62,311 nt of DNA from the NCBI RefSeq assembly GCF_000315625.1, contig NW_005434623.1:153006-215316 (forward strand). Reading direction: 5' to 3'. Below are positions 58,687 through 62,311 of the stretch, piece after piece. How positions within the stretch are numbered: position 1 is the stretch's first letter; each line of letters opens with the position of its first letter. The translations under genes were made by a program, and so were the position numbers. The DNA comes from Guillardia theta CCMP2712. Its lineage: Eukaryota > Cryptophyceae > Pyrenomonadales > Geminigeraceae. A model generated the notes under the pieces. It worked only from the letters and a program-made list of their open reading frames with translations. It was not told the DNA's origin and searched no databases.

Positions 58687-58953
58687 ACGACACCACCACC
58701 GCCGCCACCACCACCGCCACCACCACAATTGTCATCGTTTCCTTATGAAAACCAGCCTTCCTCCCATTCACATCCCATTCATCACATTATCACCATCATT
58801 CATCATCATTCATCATCATTCATCATCATCATCATTGTCATCATCATCATTGCCAGCACAATCAGCACACTCATCTTACATCTCAAGTGACGGAGAGCTC
58901 CCGCCATGCTCTCGCAGCGCCTCCTTCACGGCGCTACAAGCTTCCTGCGCCAT
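55809..58953 (-). CDS. Helical protein of unknown function, many exons
   Basis: ATG at 58953 opens a 74-bp exon (MAQEACSAVKEALREHGG). Phase-consistent exons follow: LRLSKVEDSTKSSTE (near 58500), LWRSMHDMMVLLIDPEVSCSQ (58409-58346), LDILWSKVCMNKKKQTK (58273-58223) and VTTLAALGYPRLHELYRIAA (58166-58086). Later come RSALMSFNLLQ and FDCRKLFIRLQICALLRYLM (57440-57310), LFYSWLSNAAMHSDHERSRI (about 57050-56910), LLSDLRSLLVSLGPTVVQLR and MQAMHDMTRMEQEQDRSQLD (56830-56600). The last part may be a coiled coil (ERRRQEELMGERAQM, 56085-55960). An in-frame TGA at 56770-56768 interrupts two pieces that otherwise read through. No family is recognised. Confidence 0.5.
56511..56582 (+). repeat. (GGA)n microsatellite
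   Basis: About 24 GGA units in an intron of the minus-strand helical-protein gene, giving a CTC tract in its sense strand ahead of the next exon. Confidence 0.95.
58624..58690 (+). repeat. (ATC)n microsatellite
   Basis: About 20 ATC units followed by CACCACCGCC-rich sequence, in the first intron of the minus-strand gene starting at 58953. Confidence 0.95.
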
Positions 58954-58997
58954 GCCTGAACCTCTCTGAGGCGGACACGGATCTTCTGGAACATGTC

Positions 58998-59125
58998 GGG
59001 GAGGGAGAGGGAGGGAAGGAGTGAGGAAGGTGGAGAGGGAGAGTGGGGACGAGAGGGAGGGAGAGGGAGGGAGAGGGAACGAGAGGGAGGGAGAGGGAGG
59101 GAGAGGGAACGAGAGGGAGGGAGCA
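58998..59125 (+). repeat. (GGGAGAGGGAG)n array
   Basis: Tandem GGGAGAGGGAG and GAACGAGAGGGAG units lie between the divergent starts at 58953 (minus) and 59215 (plus). As it occupies most of that shared upstream region, it could influence both promoters. Confidence 0.85.
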
Positions 59126-59214
59126 TGGATTGTGGGGGTATGTGAGAAGTGTTTCGCATGCTCGGAGCGCTAATCTGCACCAACTAGGCTAGGATGCAAT
59201 CGCGATGACCGGGG

Positions 59215-62200
59215 ATGAGGGAGAGGATGAGAAGCAGGAGCGTCAGGCCTCGTTCACCAGCAACTGCAGCATGCTTGGCCCTCACCCTCCTCGCCTGCAT
59301 GGCTCTTGCTCAGAGTGACGTCGCAGATCCGACATGCTCGGGCGAGTGTGAAGCGGAGGAGCCCCTGGCGACGCCAGAGGTTGTTCTACTATGGCCGGAC
59401 GAAGGAAGAGTCTTCAAGAATGGCAGCAACATCGTCGCTGCCCTGGTGACGGCGAGGTGCTGCCATGCTGAGCGGCTCATGACGGGCTAACAGATCGCAG
59501 GTTTGACACGCCTAGGGAGGGCTACATCCACCTCCTCCTCAATGGGTACCCTGAAGCGAACTTTACCCCGCATGCGCAGGACACGGAGGTGAGGGAAGGG
59601 AGAGCGGCGATGAAAGAGGGGGGTGGAAGGAGGTATCCCTCCTTGTGCGATCATAGCATTGAGTAGGGGAGGAACTCGCCTGCTGAAGTTTGACAAGAGG
59701 GCAGAGTGAGGTTTTTAGTGCTGACGATCTCCTCCTCCTCTAGGGAAACAGGCGTCTTCACATCGTGCTTCCGCCCATCGCAGACGGGGGAGTGTCGGTA
59801 GAGGTAAGATGCAGAAAACATGATAGCATTGCCTTGTCTATGTTTCCTTGCTCTGATTGCTGCTTGCCACTGCCTCTCCACCTGCTGTTGCGGCAGCTTC
59901 TCCTGCTCCTCCTGCTTTTGCTCCTTCTCCTTCTCCTTCTCCTCCTTCCCCTCCTTCTGCTCCTTCTGCTCCTTCTGCTCCTCTTTCAATTCCTCTTCTT
60001 CCTCCCCTTCCTCCTCCTCTTCCTGCTACTCTGATGCATCCCTTGACGCTGTGTACGTGGAAGGTTCAGTGTCGATCGCCAAAAGGGAAACTGCTGGCCA
60101 AGGCAGGAGCAACGTTCTTTGTTCAGAGTAATATATCGCTGCCATCAACAAAGTCGTCTATGATATGGGAGAAGCCAGGGTAAGACAGATCAGCAGTGAA
60201 TTGATGTAACGTGATGTTTAAGATCTTGCCATGACGTCGGATTCTGCGATCAGAGGAAAGATTGTAACAACCACGGGGAATGTCGCAATGGAGCTTGTAT
60301 TTGTGATGCAAACTGGGCGGGTAAGCCTTTTGTCATCGTTTTTCATGGGAAGGACGAGATAAATGATGATGGCGACGATGATGATGACGATGACGATGAC
60401 GACGACGACGACGACGATGACGATGATATGATGATGATGATGGAGTCGAGACTGATGGATATGATGATAATGGAGACGATGGTAGGAGAGATGATGACCG
60501 TTGAGATGAGAAACATGACGATACTGCTGTTTTCAAGGTTGGTGGTGGTGGTGGTGATGATGATGGCGATGGTGATTGATGATAATCCTGATGATGATGC
60601 TGATGCTGATGCTGATGATGCTGCCGATGGTGACATCTTGCTTTCAGGGGACACTTGCGATCATGACATCTTGAACAATCCAACGTATCTGCCTGACATC
60701 CATCCCCTCGAATCGCCCTCCTTGTGCCACAAGTCAGCTTCATGGGAAAACTTGTCTGCGATGCTGCTGAAGGAGCTTCAAAGTTTACACTCACTTGGTC
60801 TCGTCTCAACACTGATCTCCCGCCTCTCACCTGCTGTTTCAGGCCATTGCTCTGACGAGAGCAGAGTCATGTGGTTTGCTGCTCCTCATCATGGTTCGAA
60901 CCTCTGGCTCCTTCTCTGCCTATGCTCTTTCGTCCTCCTGCTTTTCCTCCTCCTGTTTCTACTTTTTCTCCTCCTCCTTTTCCTCCTTTTCTCCCCAGCC
61001 TCTTTTCATAATCCCTCCTTTACAACCTTTAAAATCTCCGTGTTCATCTCTTCACTCTCCTTTGGTTTCAGTTCCTGCTTCCCATTCCCTGGTGTAACTT
61101 GTCTCTCCCCTTGCTCTCGACTACCCACTCTCTGCTCCTCTGTCTGGATTCCTGCCTCTGTTTTCTCCTACCTCTTCCCTCGCTGATCTCCTCCGTCAGG
61201 TCTGGGAGGAAACATGCACATCCTTACCGTCGCGCTCACACACGCGCTTGCGAACTCCAGGGCGATGGGAGTTGTGTGAGTCAGAGGGAGCAGGAGGAGG
61301 AGCAGGAGGAGGAGCAGGAGGAGGAGCAGGAGGGAGGAGGAGATGGGAGATGAACGAGGAATTTGAAAATAGGAATGGGAATGGAAATATAAGGTTAGAG
61401 GCGATTAGATGGGAAAGGGAGAGAATGTAGCAAGGAGTGTCAAGCTTCTCGTGGCGAGGAGAGGCTGCATAAAATACCCGTGAGAGGGAAGCAAATAGCC
61501 AAGTAGATGAGTGAGTGAAAGAGAAAACGCAGAGTGAGGGGTATCAAAGGGAGACGGGAAGACATTGACAGAGGAAGGGCGAGAAGATGGCAGAGAAAGT
61601 AGAGGAGCGCATTCAATGACTTTTTGACGACTTCATCAGAGGTAGCTGGACGTACGGGTCTCATGAAGGCTGTAATGGAGCCTCACACGGGCTGGCATGC
61701 TACTACAACGACTATGCTTCTGCCTGCCCGCACCTGTTTGTGAACGAGCACTCGGGTAGGAGAGAAAGAGGACAAGTGGAGGAGGAGGAAGAGGAAGAAG
61801 AGGAAGAGGAGTCAGAGGAAGAGAGAGGGATGTGGTGGTGAACATGGAAGTGATGGAGGAGAGGAGGAGAGGAGGAGAGGAGGAGAGGAGGAGAGGAGGA
61901 GAGGAGGAGAGGAGGAGAGGAGGAGAGGAGGAGAGGAAGAGAGGAGGAGAGGAGGAGGAGGAAACGGGAGAGAGGGAAAGCTAAGATGATGAGATTGAGT
62001 GCAGGGGAATATTTGCTTCTGAGAGAGGAGGAGCCGAACTGGATGTGGGAGGACCGAAATCGACTCACTGGTCACGGTCGAAACCCTTCGCATGTTGGTG
62101 AGATGGGGGAGGGGAAAGGGAGGGAGAGACGTGTACGGTACCGTGAGAAGAAAAGAGCGCATCTTTGTGCGAAAGGAGACAACAATGATAGGAGATTGTT

Positions 62201-62311
62201 GAAGTGCTTGAGGAGGAAGAGTGCGATCGAATGAGGGGAAAACGAGGAGGAAACCAACGAGAAGGAGAGAGGGAGGAGGAGGAGGAGGAGGAGGAAGAGG
62301 AGGAGGAGGTA
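59215..62311 (+). CDS. Secreted EGF/fucosyltransferase-like protein, runs off window
   Basis: Exons: 59215-59456, 59501-59588, 59744-59803, 60064-60179, 60223-60320, from 60648 (3' border unclear), 61200-61275, 61640-61755 and 62005-62097; all listed borders are in phase. A signal peptide (AACLALTLLACMALA) precedes a beta-rich Ig-like domain (VVLLWPDEGRVFKNGSNI, YIHLLLNGYPEANF), an EGF-like module (CNNHGECRNGACICDANWAG), then GLGGNMHILTVALTHALANS and SWTYGSHEGCNG. The last two resemble the N-terminal part of FUT8-like transferases (nucleotide-sugar side). The catalytic H-x-R-x-G-D region would lie beyond 62311. It shares architecture with the remnant at 14346-15925. Confidence 0.65.
61858..61962 (+). 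repeat. (GAGGAGAG)n tandem repeat
   Basis: About thirteen 8-base GAGGAGAG units in the intron between 61755 and 62005 of the glycosyltransferase-like gene. A second GGA run ends the window (62272-62310). Confidence 0.95.

Noticed and set aside
1-62311. CRISPR arrays, tRNA or rRNA genes, bacterial-type operons
   Set aside because: Direct repeats here are uninterrupted tandems without spacers; I found no tRNA cloverleaf or rRNA signature, and introns with a plastid presequence show nuclear eukaryotic DNA.

Overview
The window is nuclear DNA of a eukaryotic alga. Genes carry many short GT-AG introns (mostly 45-150 bp), and several acceptors sit behind long CTC/TCC tracts. At least two predicted proteins, and possibly a third, start with a signal peptide ending just before a Phe (for example ...GSASA|F at 44931 and ...MVLG|F at 45922), the bipartite plastid presequence of algae with a red secondary plastid. 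One of these also has a twin-arginine thylakoid signal. Together with a GC content near 50-55 % and abundant microsatellites, this points to a cryptophyte such as Guillardia, though a related lineage is possible; that assignment is inference. There are 100 Ns (29085-29184) inside a GGA microsatellite, so this is a scaffold with a gap.

Layout: two convergent ABCG half-transporters form a large inverted repeat (2.8-7.3 kb). A poorly coding stretch follows (7.5-11.2 kb), then a Crinkler/RHS-type P-loop protein (11.6-13.8 kb), a broken EGF plus fucosyltransferase-like gene (14.3-15.9 kb), tandem repeats and gene fragments (16-18.4 kb), a small coiled-coil gene (18.5 kb), a large GT11-type fucosyltransferase gene (19.8-24.2 kb) and an intronless class V aminotransferase/cysteine-desulfurase-like gene (24.4-26.7 kb, minus). 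From 28.5 to 33.2 kb the minus strand carries a polytopic membrane protein of at least 13 exons, with a PTEN-like phosphatase fragment lying in one of its introns beside the gap. Next come a divergent TIM-barrel protein resembling indole-3-glycerol-phosphate synthase (34.5-36.3 kb, minus), an RWP-RK factor (37.7 kb), a ubiquitin-conjugating enzyme (39.6-41.0 kb), a disordered protein (41.1-42.8 kb, minus), a divergent pair of plastid protein genes (DUF1499-like at 44.1-44.9 kb and DUF2854-like at 45.9-47.5 kb), an armadillo-like protein (47.6-51.2 kb, minus), three unrecognised genes (52-59 kb) and a second secreted EGF/glycosyltransferase-like gene that runs off the right end (59.2-62.3 kb).

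Between gene islands lie blocks of very GC-rich, GGCCC-dominated DNA that share short modules (an ACTCAAAGTTAAGTTAAAAA-type box, an ATCATCCGATGATC-type palindrome, and one roughly 220-bp repeat present twice). Clusters of a GGGGTAGGGG / CCCCTACCCC motif sit just upstream of most of the best-supported start codons and look like a lineage-specific promoter element.

Exon coordinates were worked out by hand from splice signals and reading-frame phase. Where every phase closes (ABCG pair, UBC, DUF2854, DUF1499, RWP-RK, the 53.8-kb gene, most of the GT11 and membrane-protein genes) I trust them well; elsewhere the span is firmer than the individual exons.
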